DNA of 64,000 nt. It comes from Methylobacterium sp. PvR107 (GTDB lineage Bacteria > Pseudomonadota > Alphaproteobacteria > Rhizobiales > Beijerinckiaceae). The notes under the pieces are model-generated. The model saw only the letters and a program-made list of their open reading frames with translations. It did no database searches and had not been told where the DNA came from. The translations under genes and the position numbers were made by a program. The stretch spans positions 3,176,001 to 3,240,000 of the forward strand of contig NZ_JAFIBW010000001.1 in the NCBI RefSeq assembly GCF_017833295.1, in the 5' to 3' direction. Positions 15,229 to 23,530 of the stretch are shown here, one piece after another; within the stretch, counting starts at the first letter, position 1; each line of letters begins with the position of its first letter.

Positions 15229-16610
15229 TGTCCGCCGTCAGCACGCTTGGGACAGATTGAGGGTCTTCACGAACGGAGGATGGCTGGTTCATCGTAGCCC
15301 CCAGGAGCGAAGATGAAACAGACATCCGGGCCGGCGCGGAAGCCGGCAGAAGCCGTGACCAAGGCCATCCGCCGCGCGACACGCCGACAGTTCTCGGCCC
15401 AGGAGAAGATCCGCATCGTACTGGAGGGCTTGCGCGGCGAGGACAGCATCGCCGAGCTGTGCCGGCGCGAGGGCATCGCCAGCTCGATATACGACGGCTG
15501 ATCCAAGGAGTTCCTGGAAGCCGGCAAGAAGCGGCTGGCTGGCGACACGGCCCGAGCCGCGACCGCCGATGAGGTCAAGGACCTGCGCCGCGAGGCGGGT
15601 GCGCCGAAGGAGGTCGTGGCCGATCTCGTCCTGGAGAACCGCCTGCTGACAAGAAGTATGACCGCGGCTGGGGACGACGCCTATCGGCGCAACGGCCCCG
15701 GGGCCTTGGCGGATCGCCCGTCCCGACCCGGCCGGATCTGGAACCGCCTGCCCGAAGAGATCCGCGATCAGATCGTCGCCCTCGCGCTGGAGCAGCCGGA
15801 ACTCAGCCCGCGCGCGTGGGCGGTGCGCTTCACCGATGAGCGGCGCTACTTCGTCTCGGAGGCGACCGTCTACCGCCTACTCAAGGCCCAGGACCTGATC
15901 ACCAACCCGGCTTACATCGTCGTCAAGGCCGCCGACGCGTTCCGCGACAAGACCACCGCGCCCAACCAACTCTGGCAGACGGACTTCACCGACCTGAAGG
16001 TCGTTGGATGGGGCTGGTACTACCTGTCGACGGTACTGGACGACTTCCCGCGTTGCATCGTGGCGTGGAAGCTGGGCACGACGATGCAGGCCTGCGACGT
16101 CGGCGCCACGCTCGACTTGGCGCTGACCACCGCTGGCCTCGATCAGGTGGATGTCGTGCATCGTCCCAGGCTGCTCACCGACAACGGATCGAGCGACGTC
16201 GCGAGTGACTTGGCTGACTGGCTCAACAGCCGCGGCATGACCCACATCCGCGGTGCGCCCCGCCATCCGCAGATCCAGGGCAAGATCGAGCGCTGGCACC
16301 AGACGCTCAAGAACCGCATCCTGCTCGAGCACGCTCACCTGCCAGGCGAGCTGGAGGCGCGGGTTGCCGACTTCGTCGCGCACGACAACCATCTCCGGGC
16401 TCACGAGAGCCTGGGCAACCTCACCCCGGCCGACGTCTACTTCGGCCGCGGCGAGGCTATCCTGCAGGAGCGGGCACGGATCAAGCGTCAGACCCTCATG
16501 GATCGCCGCTTGCGCCATCACGCGCAGGCTGCCTAACCTCTCAACCCAGAGGGACCAGGGCCTCCGCTCCTGAGAAACGCAAACCGTCTCAAATCATCTG
16601 ACGACGGACA
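15229..16610 (+). mobile_element. Decayed IS3-like insertion sequence
   Basis: The ends read TGTCCGCCGTCAGC (15229) and, inverted from 16610, TGTCCGTCGTCAGA, with further similarity inward (TTGGGAC against TTGAGAC). The transposase frame inside carries a nonsense codon and an internal deletion, so the copy cannot move by itself. No target duplication seen. Confidence 0.7.
15313..16536 (+). pseudogene. IS3-like transposase, broken
   Basis: The frame starts MKQTSGPARKPAEAVTKAIR with a helix-turn-helix (AELCRREGIASSIY). It stops at TGA 15499-15501, where the family has Trp (Y-x-x-W-S-K-E-F), and continues in frame with SKEFLEAGKKRLAGDTARAA. After MTAAGDDA it jumps to YRRNGPGALADRPSRP, so about 40 residues (the usual second helix-turn-helix) seem deleted. 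The rve core survives: Asp in WQTDFTDLK, Asp in LLTDNGSS, Glu in GKIERWHQTL. A shortened product could start at 15616. Confidence 0.8.
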
Positions 16611-16916
16611 AAGACCCTCCGGCGCGGGCACCGGACTGAGCCGGCCACCTCGTCAGCGAGCGGCCAAGCGGGCGCGCTCAAGCCTCAACGCTCATGCGTC
16701 GGACTAGCTGTCTGAACCCTGGCGGACATCTCACAGAGCGCTCTCGGCAATGCCCTTCGTGTTGCGCCCGTGTTGCGTGGAGCAGCCGCAATCGCGTCGG
16801 CTCACAGCGTGACTCGATGTAAAAAAACGATCTGTGTTGCGACGTGTTGCGGGCCCAGAAACGGCCTGCGTCGCAAAGAAAAACCCGCCACGTCATTGAC
16901 ATCTCGGGCTTAATCC
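16611..16916. other. Intergenic stretch between IS remnant and tRNA-Arg
   Basis: No convincing gene. It contains the repeated word GTGTTGCG (around 16760, 16770 and 16835) and a run of seven A. It lies immediately 3' of the tRNA-Arg, where an integrated element's attachment core would be expected, but no second copy of the tRNA end is seen in the window. Confidence 0.45.
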
Positions 16917-16993
16917 TGGCGACCCCGGTAGGGCTCGAACCTACGACCTGCCGCTTAGAAGGCGGCTGCTCTATCCAGCTGAGCTACGGAGTC
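16917..16993 (-). tRNA. tRNA-Arg (anticodon UCU)
   Basis: 77 bases on the minus strand: acceptor GACTCCG with CGGGGTC, D-arm GCTC...GAGC, anticodon loop CTTCTAA (TCT), T-arm GTAGG-TTCGAGC-CCTAC, discriminator G and encoded CCA. All stems pair. It separates the IS-rich accessory stretch on the left from the chromosomal genes on the right; its 3' end faces the accessory side, the usual geometry for an island anchored at a tRNA. Confidence 0.95.
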
Positions 16994-17286
16994 TGGAGGC
17001 CAGGCGGCCCCAGAAGCCACGGGCTCGCCCGAGGGTCAAGCACCCGCGCGGGCGCACGCACCGGCCGGCACGGATCCCGCCTGCGCGCGGCGGGGGCCTT
17101 GCGCAGCGGGACGGATCCGGACAGGCCCGGATGCGGTTCATGCCGGGGCGCCGTGCCCGTGTCCGGAGACCGAACTTGCCCGCGCCGAGCCCCACAGAAC
17201 CGCCATCCGCGCGCGCCCGGCGCCGCCGGCTCGCCGCGGGCCGGGGCAGCCAGAACCGGCCCGGCGCGGATCTGCGGCGCCTGCCG

Positions 17287-19344
17287 ATGGGCCTCGATCT
17301 CCGGGGCCTGCGCCTCGTGGAGGGCGTGCGCGCCGCCTTCGCGTTCGGCGTCGTCATCCTGATCAACATCTGGGTGCAGTGGCCGCCGCTGCTGACCATG
17401 GCGCTCGCCGCCAACCTCGCCTGCTTCTGCGACAATGGCGGGCCGATGCGGGCGCGCCTGCGCGTGCTCACCGCCTTCTCGCTGCTCGGCGGCCTGCTCT
17501 GGGCCGGGCTCGGCCTGCTCCTGCCGCTGGGCTTGGCCGTCGTCGTCCCTGTCGCCTGCGCGCTGATCTTCGCCTGCGCGTATGCGCGGGTCTGGAGCCT
17601 GCAGGCGCAGTCAGCCGGCAACGTCCTCGTTGTGGTGCTGTGCATCGCCCTCGACCGGCCGCTCACCCCCGAACAGGCCGGCATCACCGTGCTGATGTTC
17701 GCGGCCGGCGGTCTCTGGGCGACCTTCCTGGCCCTCGTGATCTGGCGGCTGCATCCCTACCGGCCGGCCCACCGGGCGGTGGCGGAGGTCTGGCACGACC
17801 TCGCGCGCCTCTGCGGCGATCTCGAGCGGCTCGTCGCCCTGCCGGAGCCCGACACGGCCGCCTTCGACGGCCATGCCCGCGGCCACCGGCGGGGCGTGCG
17901 GGCGCGCATCGAGACCGCGCGGACCATGATCCTCGACCTCGCCCGCTCCCGGGAGCGCGTCTCGGACCGCACCGCCCAGGCGCTGCTGCGCCTGGAGAGC
18001 GCCGAGCAGATCTTTTCCGCCTTGATCGCCGTGGGCGAGCTGATCGACAGCCGGCCCGACACGCGTCGCCGGGCGCTGGCAAAAGCCTTCCTGCGGCGCC
18101 TGCGCCCCCTGCTGGTGACCATCGCCCGGGCGATCCGCGACGATGTCGACCTCGACCTCGGCCGCCTGGAACATTCCATCGCGCGGACGGCTGAGGGCCT
18201 GGCGGAGGATCCGACCCTGGCGGGGCTCGCCGACCGGATCGTCGGGCGGGTGCGCATCGGCGCCAAGCTCTCGGCGCCGGAGGGTTACCGGCCCGGCGGC
18301 ACGCTCACCGAGGGCGGCCGCCTCGACCGCTGGACCCGCTATATCGGGCCGCTGCAGCAGAACTTCACCCTGGCCTCGCCGAACCTGCGCCACGCGCTCC
18401 GGGCGAGTGCGGTCGCGGCGCCGGCGCTCGCCGCCACCCTGAGCTACGCGGGCGCCTTCACGCACTGGCTGGTGATGACCGTGGTGCTGACCATGCAGCC
18501 CTTCTACGCGGCAACGTGGCAGCGGGCCCTGGAGCGGATCGGCGGCACGGTGCTGGGCGGGCTCGCGGGCGCGGTGCTCGCCTATTACGCCACGACCCCG
18601 CTGATGGAGGCCGGGCTGATCCTCGTGCTCAGCGTGGTCGGCTTCGCGGCGCGCCAGATCTCCTACGGCCTCTTCGTCACCTGCCTGACCCCGCTCGTGG
18701 TCCTGCTGGTCGAGCTGCTCGAGCCGGGCCACAGCTCCTGGGAGATCGTCGCCATGCGGGCGGGCTTCACGGTGCTCGGCGGGCTGATCGCGGTGGCGAG
18801 CTGCCTGGTGCTCTGGCCGATCTGGGAACCCGACCAGGTCCGCCAGGAATTGCGCCGGGCGCTCAAGGCCCATGCGGATTTCGCCGAGGCCGTGCTGCGC
18901 GCAGGCCCCGGGCCGGAGCGGGAGGCCGCGCTCCTGGCCAGCACCCGCGCGGCCGGCCTCGCCCTCAACGATCTGGAGGCGGCGCTGTCGCGCGCCCTGC
19001 AGCAGCCCCGGGCCGGCCACCATCCGGAGGTGGAATCCGCCCTCGTGGCCGACGCGACCCTGCGCCGGATCAGCGCCCGGCTGACCGTGCTGCGGCATGC
19101 CCCCGAGGCCGCGGACCCGAAGGCGGAGATCTGGCGGCGCTGGATCACCGCGACGCTGGCGGCGCTCGGCGCCGACCGGCCGCTGCCGGATCGGCCCGAT
19201 CTGAACCAGGGTCAGTCCCTGACCCGGCTGGTGAGCCAGGTCGATCTTCTGACCGGGACGCTGCGTCCCGGTCAGATCCGGGCGGCGGTCGCGGCCGGGA
19301 TGACCGCGCCGCCCGGGCCGCCGGCGGTGCCGGTGACCCGTTAG
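17287..19344 (+). CDS. FUSC-family inner-membrane protein
   Basis: About 685 residues from ATG 17287 (MGLDLRGLRLVEGVRAAFAF). Two blocks of membrane helices (for example VILINIWVQWPPLLTMALAA and MTVVLTMQPFYAATW) are each followed by a cytoplasmic helical domain, the layout of FUSC/AaeB/YccS proteins thought to export aromatic acids or similar compounds. Residues QPFYAATWQRALERIGGTVLGG form the conserved second FUSC repeat. An upstream ATG at 17131 would add 52 arginine-rich residues that do not look native. It ends just before a strong hairpin. Confidence 0.85.
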   Translation: MGLDLRGLRLVEGVRAAFAFGVVILINIWVQWPPLLTMALAANLACFCDNGGPMRARLRVLTAFSLLGGLLWAGLGLLLPLGLAVVVPVACALIFACAYARVWSLQAQSAGNVLVVVLCIALDRPLTPEQAGITVLMFAAGGLWATFLALVIWRLHPYRPAHRAVAEVWHDLARLCGDLERLVALPEPDTAAFDGHARGHRRGVRARIETARTMILDLARSRERVSDRTAQALLRLESAEQIFSALIAVGELIDSRPDTRRRALAKAFLRRLRPLLVTIARAIRDDVDLDLGRLEHSIARTAEGLAEDPTLAGLADRIVGRVRIGAKLSAPEGYRPGGTLTEGGRLDRWTRYIGPLQQNFTLASPNLRHALRASAVAAPALAATLSYAGAFTHWLVMTVVLTMQPFYAATWQRALERIGGTVLGGLAGAVLAYYATTPLMEAGLILVLSVVGFAARQISYGLFVTCLTPLVVLLVELLEPGHSSWEIVAMRAGFTVLGGLIAVASCLVLWPIWEPDQVRQELRRALKAHADFAEAVLRAGPGPEREAALLASTRAAGLALNDLEAALSRALQQPRAGHHPEVESALVADATLRRISARLTVLRHAPEAADPKAEIWRRWITATLAALGADRPLPDRPDLNQGQSLTRLVSQVDLLTGTLRPGQIRAAVAAGMTAPPGPPAVPVTR

Positions 19345-19358
19345 CCCGACGCGGCGGT

Positions 19359-19379
19359 GGCCCCGGACGATCCGGGGCC
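19359..19379. terminator. Bidirectional terminator-like hairpin
   Basis: GGCCCCGGA-CGA-TCCGGGGCC forms a perfect 9-bp stem with a 3-base loop. It lies between the converging FUSC gene and the small exported protein. There is no T-run, so the mechanism is uncertain. Confidence 0.5.
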
Positions 19380-19386
19380 CGCGGCG

Positions 19387-19617
19387 TCAGTACCGCGGCA
19401 GGGCGTTGGCCGGGCCGCCGGCATGCGGGCCGGAATAGCGGTAGGCGAGCGGCCGGCCATAGGCGGCGGGGGCCTGCGACGCCACCGCGGCGTTGCCGAT
19501 CCAGCCCGAATAGGCGGAGGCCGGGTAGGGCGAGTGCTTCGAGTCCAGGCCCTGCGCGAGGGCCGGCGTGGCGGCCGCGGCGACCAGGGCGGCGGCAGCG
19601 AGCATGCGGATCGTCAT
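19387..19617 (-). CDS. Small exported protein of unknown function
   Basis: 76 residues from ATG 19617, with AGGAG eight bases upstream. A clear signal peptide (MLAAAALVAAAATPALA, cleavage before QG) precedes a roughly 55-residue mature part rich in Tyr, Pro, Ser and Gly (HSPYPASAYSGWIGNAAVA, PHAGGPANALPRY). Similar short Tyr/Pro-rich exported proteins are frequent in Methylobacterium-like genomes; function unknown. An inverted repeat 23 bases upstream may be an operator. Confidence 0.75.
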   Translation of the reverse strand: MTIRMLAAAALVAAAATPALAQGLDSKHSPYPASAYSGWIGNAAVASQAPAAYGRPLAYRYSGPHAGGPANALPRY

Positions 19618-19639
19618 GATGATCTCCTGGTGTCTTCGT

Positions 19640-19660
19640 ATGACTTCAACGGGAAGTCAT
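19640..19660. promoter_or_regulatory. Inverted repeat upstream of the small exported protein
   Basis: ATGACTTC-AACGG-GAAGTCAT, a perfect 8-bp inverted repeat 23 bases before the start at 19617. The geometry suits a dimeric regulator site or a 5' hairpin in the transcript; the regulator is unknown. Confidence 0.35.
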
Positions 19661-19853
19661 CCGGTCAACCGTGTCGGGTGAGGAAGATCGTCGGTGCGGC
19701 GGTCTTGATCACTCGGGCTTTGCTTGGCCGAATGTGACCTCTCAACGGAGATGTACTGCTCCGGGTTCGTCCGACGCCGTGCGCTGGCGCACGGGGGATG
19801 CGCCGCGCGCGGAAGCGTGCCAGAGACCGCGGCCTGAAAGGGATGCAACCACC

Positions 19854-20462
19854 ATGCGGCTGATCGTCGGCCTCGGAAACCCGGGCGCGCGCTACGCGGG
19901 CAACCGGCACAATATCGGCTTCCTCGCCGTCGACGCCATCGCCCGGCAGCACCGGGCGAGCCCGTTCCGGCACCGGTTCCAGGGCGAGGCCGCCGAGGTC
20001 GTGCTGGGCACGGAACGGGCGATTCTCTTGAAGCCCTCGACCTTCATGAACGAGTCGGGCCGTTCGGTCTCGGAGGCGCAGCGCTTCTACAAGATCCCCC
20101 TCGGCGACGTGATCGTGCTCCATGACGAGCTCGACCTTGCCCCGGCCAAGCTGCGGGTGAAGGTCGGCGGCGGCAATGCCGGCCATAACGGCCTGCGCTC
20201 GATCACCGCGCAATGCGGCAACGAGTATCGCCGGGTCCGGCTCGGCATCGGCCATCCCGGCGACAAGGCGCTGGTCCATTCCTACGTGCTGAACGATTTC
20301 GGCAAGGCCGAGCTGCCCTGGGTCGAGGATCTCTGCCGGGCCGTGGCCGACCACGCCGCGCTACTGGCGGCGGCTGAGGATGCGAGCTTCCAGAACAAGG
20401 TCCACCTCGCCATGGCGGGCCGCGGCTGGGACGACGTGAAGACGCTCGGCGCGAAAAATTGA
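19854..20462 (+). CDS. pth: Peptidyl-tRNA hydrolase
   Basis: 202 residues from ATG 19854, with AAAGGGA upstream. It hydrolyses the ester bond of peptidyl-tRNAs that fall off the ribosome. Family motifs are complete: [20 protein letters not shown] with catalytic His19, [33 protein letters not shown] and [11 protein letters not shown]. The length is normal. The frequent partner rplY is not upstream here; the neighbouring genes are the minus-strand exported protein and a broken antitoxin. ychF, a common pth neighbour, follows after the toxin pair. Confidence 0.97.
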   Translation: MRLIVGLGNPGARYAGNRHNIGFLAVDAIARQHRASPFRHRFQGEAAEVVLGTERAILLKPSTFMNESGRSVSEAQRFYKIPLGDVIVLHDELDLAPAKLRVKVGGGNAGHNGLRSITAQCGNEYRRVRLGIGHPGDKALVHSYVLNDFGKAELPWVEDLCRAVADHAALLAAAEDASFQNKVHLAMAGRGWDDVKTLGAKN

Positions 20463-20507
20463 CACGAAAACACGGGGACACGATATGGATCGGCCTCGGA
20501 GGCTGCC

Positions 20508-20751
20508 ATGAAGAACGTCACCGTGACGATGAGCGAGGCCCTGCTGCAGCGGGCGCGCGTCGCCGCCGCGCGCGACGGCAAGAGCCTGTCGCAGCCTGTC
20601 GCGCTTCATCGCCGAGGCGGTCGAGCAGCGGGTGGGCCGACCGCTGACGCAGCGTGAGGCGATCGAGCGGTTCCTGGCCGGACCGCCCCTCCACGTTCTG
20701 GACGCGAACGGTAAGGCTCCGACCCGGGATCAACTCTACGATGACGACTGA
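20508..20751 (+). pseudogene. Ribbon-helix-helix-type antitoxin, frameshifted
   Basis: ATG 20508 with GGAGG six bases upstream. The start MKNVTVTMSEALLQRARVAA and DGKSLS match RHH antitoxin N-termini. Then CCTGTCGCAG occurs followed by CCTGTCGCG, a 10-base tandem duplication that shifts the frame. The original frame continues as RFIAEAVEQRVGRPLTQREA and ends LYDDD at TGA 20749-20751. Without the duplication the gene would be 77 residues. It overlaps the PIN toxin start by 11 bases, the usual antitoxin-toxin arrangement. Confidence 0.8.
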
Positions 20752-21181
20752 TCTGGTCTTCGTCGACACGAACGTGTTCCTGTATGCCCGCGACGACCGT
20801 TTTCCGAACAAGCAACGGCCGGCCACGCACACGCTCGCGGCCCGCGAGGCCCTCGTCGTGAGTCCGCCGGTGCTCGGCGAGATCGACAATGCGGTCCTCC
20901 GCGGGAAGGTCGCCGTCGACAGCGCAGCGATGCGGCGGCCGGCGCTGGAGCTGCAGCCCTTTTCCCAGGGCGCAACCGATCTCGAACTCATCACGCGGGC
21001 TTGGTCGATCCGGACCGAGACCATCGTCCAGTGGTGGGCGTGCATCATTTTCGCAGCTGCGAGGCGCGCCGGGTGCCGCTATCTTCTTCCGGAGGATTAC
21101 CAGCACGGTCGCACGGTCCGCGGCACCACCATCCTCAACCCATTCATGGTCGGCCCCGAGGCCGTCGTGACCGAACACTAG
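20741..21181 (+). CDS. PIN-domain toxin (VapC-like), possibly inactive
   Basis: 146 residues from ATG 20741. PIN ribonuclease features: Asp9 in VFVDTNVFLYA, Glu47 in PPVLGEIDN and Asp119 in YLLPEDYQHGRT, ending with TTILNPF. The third conserved acid, normally Asp in a WWDALI-type motif, is Ala100 here (QWWACIIFAAARRAGC). VapC enzymes cut tRNA or rRNA and need the acid cluster for Mg2+. Loss of one acid together with a broken antitoxin suggests a decaying module that no longer poisons the cell. Confidence 0.8.
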   Translation: MTTDLVFVDTNVFLYARDDRFPNKQRPATHTLAAREALVVSPPVLGEIDNAVLRGKVAVDSAAMRRPALELQPFSQGATDLELITRAWSIRTETIVQWWACIIFAAARRAGCRYLLPEDYQHGRTVRGTTILNPFMVGPEAVVTEH

Positions 21182-21190
21182 GACCGATCC

Positions 21191-22288
21191 ATGGGCTTCA
21201 AATGCGGCATCGTCGGCCTGCCGAACGTCGGCAAGTCGACCCTCTTCAACGCGCTGACGCAGACGGCGGCCGCCCAGGCGGCGAACTACCCGTTCTGCAC
21301 CATCGAGCCGAATGTCGGCGAGGTGGCGGTGCCGGACCCGCGACTGACGGAACTCGCCCGGATCGCGTCGTCGAAGGAGATCATCCCGACGCGGCTGACC
21401 TTCGTGGACATCGCCGGCCTCGTGCGCGGCGCCTCCAAGGGTGAGGGCCTGGGCAACCAGTTCCTGGCCAATATCCGCGAGGTCGACGCCATCGCCCACG
21501 TGGTCCGCTGCTTCACGGACGGCGACGTCACCCACGTGGAGGGCAAGGTCGATCCGGCCGCCGACATCGAGACCATCGAGACCGAGCTGATGCTCGCCGA
21601 CCTCGACAGCCTGGAGCGCCGCGCCCTGTCGCTGGAGAAGAAGGCCAAGGGCGCCGACAAGGAGGCCAAGGAGATTCTCGACCTCGTCAACCGGGCGCTC
21701 CCGCTCCTGCGCGACGGCAAGCCGGCCCGCTTGGTGGAGCGCAAGCCCGACGAGGAGAAGCTGTTCCAGTCGCTTGGCCTGATGACCGCCAAGCCCGTGC
21801 TCTACGTCTGCAACGTCGATGAAGGCGACGCCGACAAGGGCAACGCCTATTCGGACGCGGTCGTCGCCCGCGCTAAGGCCGAGGGTGCCGTCGCCGTGGT
21901 GGTCTCGGCCAAGATCGAGAGCGAGATCGCCGTAATGCCGGAAGCCGACCAAGCCGAGTTCCTGGAGGCGGTGGGGCTCACCGAGCCGGGCCTCAACCGG
22001 GTGATCCGCGCCGGCTACGGCCTCCTCGGCCTCGTGACCTACTTCACGGTCGGCCCGAAGGAGGCCCGGGCCTGGACGATCACCAAGGGCACCCGCGCGC
22101 CCGGGGCGGCCGGGGTGATCCACTCGGATTTCGAGAAGGGCTTCATCCGCGCCGAGACCATCGCGTTCAAGGATTACACGACGCTGAACGGCGAGGCCGG
22201 GGCCCGGGACGCCGGCAAGCTGCGGCTCGAAGGCAAGGAATACGCGGTGCAGGACGGCGACGTGCTGCATTTCCGCTTCGCCAATTGA
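21191..22288 (+). CDS. ychF: Redox-regulated ribosome-binding ATPase YchF
   Basis: 365 residues, the usual length. OBG-like P-loop protein: G1 GLPNVGKSTLFNAL, switch and G3 DIAGLVRGASKGEGLGNQF, the altered G4 NVDE that makes YchF prefer ATP, and a C-terminal TGS domain (TWTITKGTRAPGAAGVIHSD, DYTTLNGEAGA). It binds 70S ribosomes and responds to oxidative stress. Start ATG 21191, nine bases after the toxin stop. Confidence 0.97.
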   Translation: MGFKCGIVGLPNVGKSTLFNALTQTAAAQAANYPFCTIEPNVGEVAVPDPRLTELARIASSKEIIPTRLTFVDIAGLVRGASKGEGLGNQFLANIREVDAIAHVVRCFTDGDVTHVEGKVDPAADIETIETELMLADLDSLERRALSLEKKAKGADKEAKEILDLVNRALPLLRDGKPARLVERKPDEEKLFQSLGLMTAKPVLYVCNVDEGDADKGNAYSDAVVARAKAEGAVAVVVSAKIESEIAVMPEADQAEFLEAVGLTEPGLNRVIRAGYGLLGLVTYFTVGPKEARAWTITKGTRAPGAAGVIHSDFEKGFIRAETIAFKDYTTLNGEAGARDAGKLRLEGKEYAVQDGDVLHFRFAN

Positions 22289-22325
22289 AGTCGGTGCTGT
22301 CAGCACGGCGCGTGTGCCTCTTCCC

Positions 22326-22416
22326 CGTCCTGGCGGGCGGAGCGACGCAACCAGGGGCGGCGCGACCCCGGTAAACGTGGCACCGCTGGATGGCTTCGCT
22401 CCGCCCGCAAAGACGG
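22326..22416. repeat. Dispersed intergenic repeat, family A, copy 1
   Basis: An imperfect inverted repeat with ends CGTCCTGGCGGGCGGAGCG and TTCGCTCCGCCCGCAAAGA. Related copies lie at 55246-55336 and 63597-63691. All are intergenic, about 90 bp, with the same outer arms and a variable centre. Confidence 0.6.
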
Positions 22417-22482
22417 CGGTGGGGCGAACGTCCCGGTGGCGAATCGACTCCCCGCCCCGCTGATCAACGAGACGAGCCCGCC

Positions 22483-23472
22483 ATGCCGGACCCCGCCCTC
22501 GAAGACTTCTCCGTCGGTGACGTGATCGTCGGGGAGCCGCTGACGGTCACCCGCGACGCCATCGTGGGCTTCGCGAAGGATTTCGACTTCCAGCCGTTCC
22601 ACCTCGACGAGACGGCCGCCGAGACGACCTTCGTGGGCCGGCTGATCGGCTCGGGCTGGCACACGGCGGCGCTCGGGATGCGGCTGCTCCAGCAGGGTCC
22701 GTTCAAGGGCGGCTCGTCGATGGGCGCGCCGGGGATCGACGAGCTGCGCTGGCTCGCCCCGGTCCTGCCCGGCGACGCCCTGACCCTGACCTTCCGGGTC
22801 GTGGGGATGCGCGACTCGGCCACCAAGCCCGGCCTCGGCTTCGTGACCGCCGAGGTCGCCCTCGACAACCAGCGCGGCGAGGCGGTGCTGGCCCAGCGCT
22901 TCACCTTCATGCTGGCCCGCCGCGGCACCGATCCCCTACCCCCGCGGCCCGTCGCGATCGGGGAGCCCGGCCCGGTCACCGAGCCGGACGACGCCGAGAT
23001 CCTGCCGTTCCTGCGGGATGCCGAGATCGGCGCCGTGCGGGAGCTGGGCGCCTACGCGTTCACCGCCGAGGCGATCGTGGCCTTCGCGCGGGCCTACGAC
23101 CCGCAGGCCTTCCACCTCGATCCCGAGGCGGCCAGGCGCAGCCATTTCGGCGGCCTCTGCGCCTCCGGCTGGCACACGGCCGCCGCCTATATGAACCGGA
23201 TGCTCACCACCCGCGCCCGCGACGAAGCCTATACGGCCGCCCGCGGGCCGGTGCCCGAGGCCGGCCCCTCCCCGGGGTTCACGAATCTGCGCTGGCTGAA
23301 GCCCGTCTACGCGGGCGACACGGTCCGGTTCAGCGCGAAACTCACCGACAAGCGCGCCTCGGCCTCGCGGCCGGGCTGGGGCCTGGCCTTTGCCCGCAAC
23401 ACCGGGGTGAACCAGCGCGGCGAGCCGGTCTTCGCCTTCGACAGCGCCGTGTTCCATCGCTGGGAGCCCTGA
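22483..23472 (+). CDS. Tandem MaoC-like dehydratase (double hotdog)
   Basis: 329 residues from ATG 22483. Two MaoC/R-hydratase modules: residues 1-160 (DFDFQPFHLDETAAETTFVG, GSGWHTAALGMRL) and 170-329 (AYDPQAFHLDPEAARRSHFG, ASGWHTAAAYMNRM). Each holds the QxFHxD hydratase motif. Members hydrate enoyl-CoA thioesters or act in acyl-CoA pathways such as mesaconyl-CoA hydration, which matters in the ethylmalonyl-CoA pathway of methylotrophs. The exact substrate cannot be told; true mesaconyl-CoA hydratase resembles this layout. The next gene is an aldo/keto reductase on the same strand. Confidence 0.85.
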   Translation: MPDPALEDFSVGDVIVGEPLTVTRDAIVGFAKDFDFQPFHLDETAAETTFVGRLIGSGWHTAALGMRLLQQGPFKGGSSMGAPGIDELRWLAPVLPGDALTLTFRVVGMRDSATKPGLGFVTAEVALDNQRGEAVLAQRFTFMLARRGTDPLPPRPVAIGEPGPVTEPDDAEILPFLRDAEIGAVRELGAYAFTAEAIVAFARAYDPQAFHLDPEAARRSHFGGLCASGWHTAAAYMNRMLTTRARDEAYTAARGPVPEAGPSPGFTNLRWLKPVYAGDTVRFSAKLTDKRASASRPGWGLAFARNTGVNQRGEPVFAFDSAVFHRWEP

Positions 23473-23530
23473 GCGCACCGGGCCCGGTGCCGCGCGTTGT
23501 CGCCAGGGAAACGGACAGGATCAGGCAGGC

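Noticed and set aside
1..16993. Whether the left accessory region holds a novel defence or biosynthetic system
   Set aside because: No nuclease-helicase, methylase, reverse transcriptase, STAND ATPase or biosynthetic core enzyme was found there; the recognisable content is IS elements, tRNA-linked debris and small unknown genes.
17131..17286. The extra 52-codon upstream extension of the FUSC gene
   Set aside because: It is Arg/Pro-rich, has no ribosome-binding site and does not resemble the start of the family; ATG 17287 fits the first membrane helix better.
16844..17362. A plus-strand frame containing TPVGLEPTTCRLEGG, which looks like a conserved peptide
   Set aside because: It is the antisense translation of tRNA-Arg(UCU); this peptide is a familiar annotation artefact.
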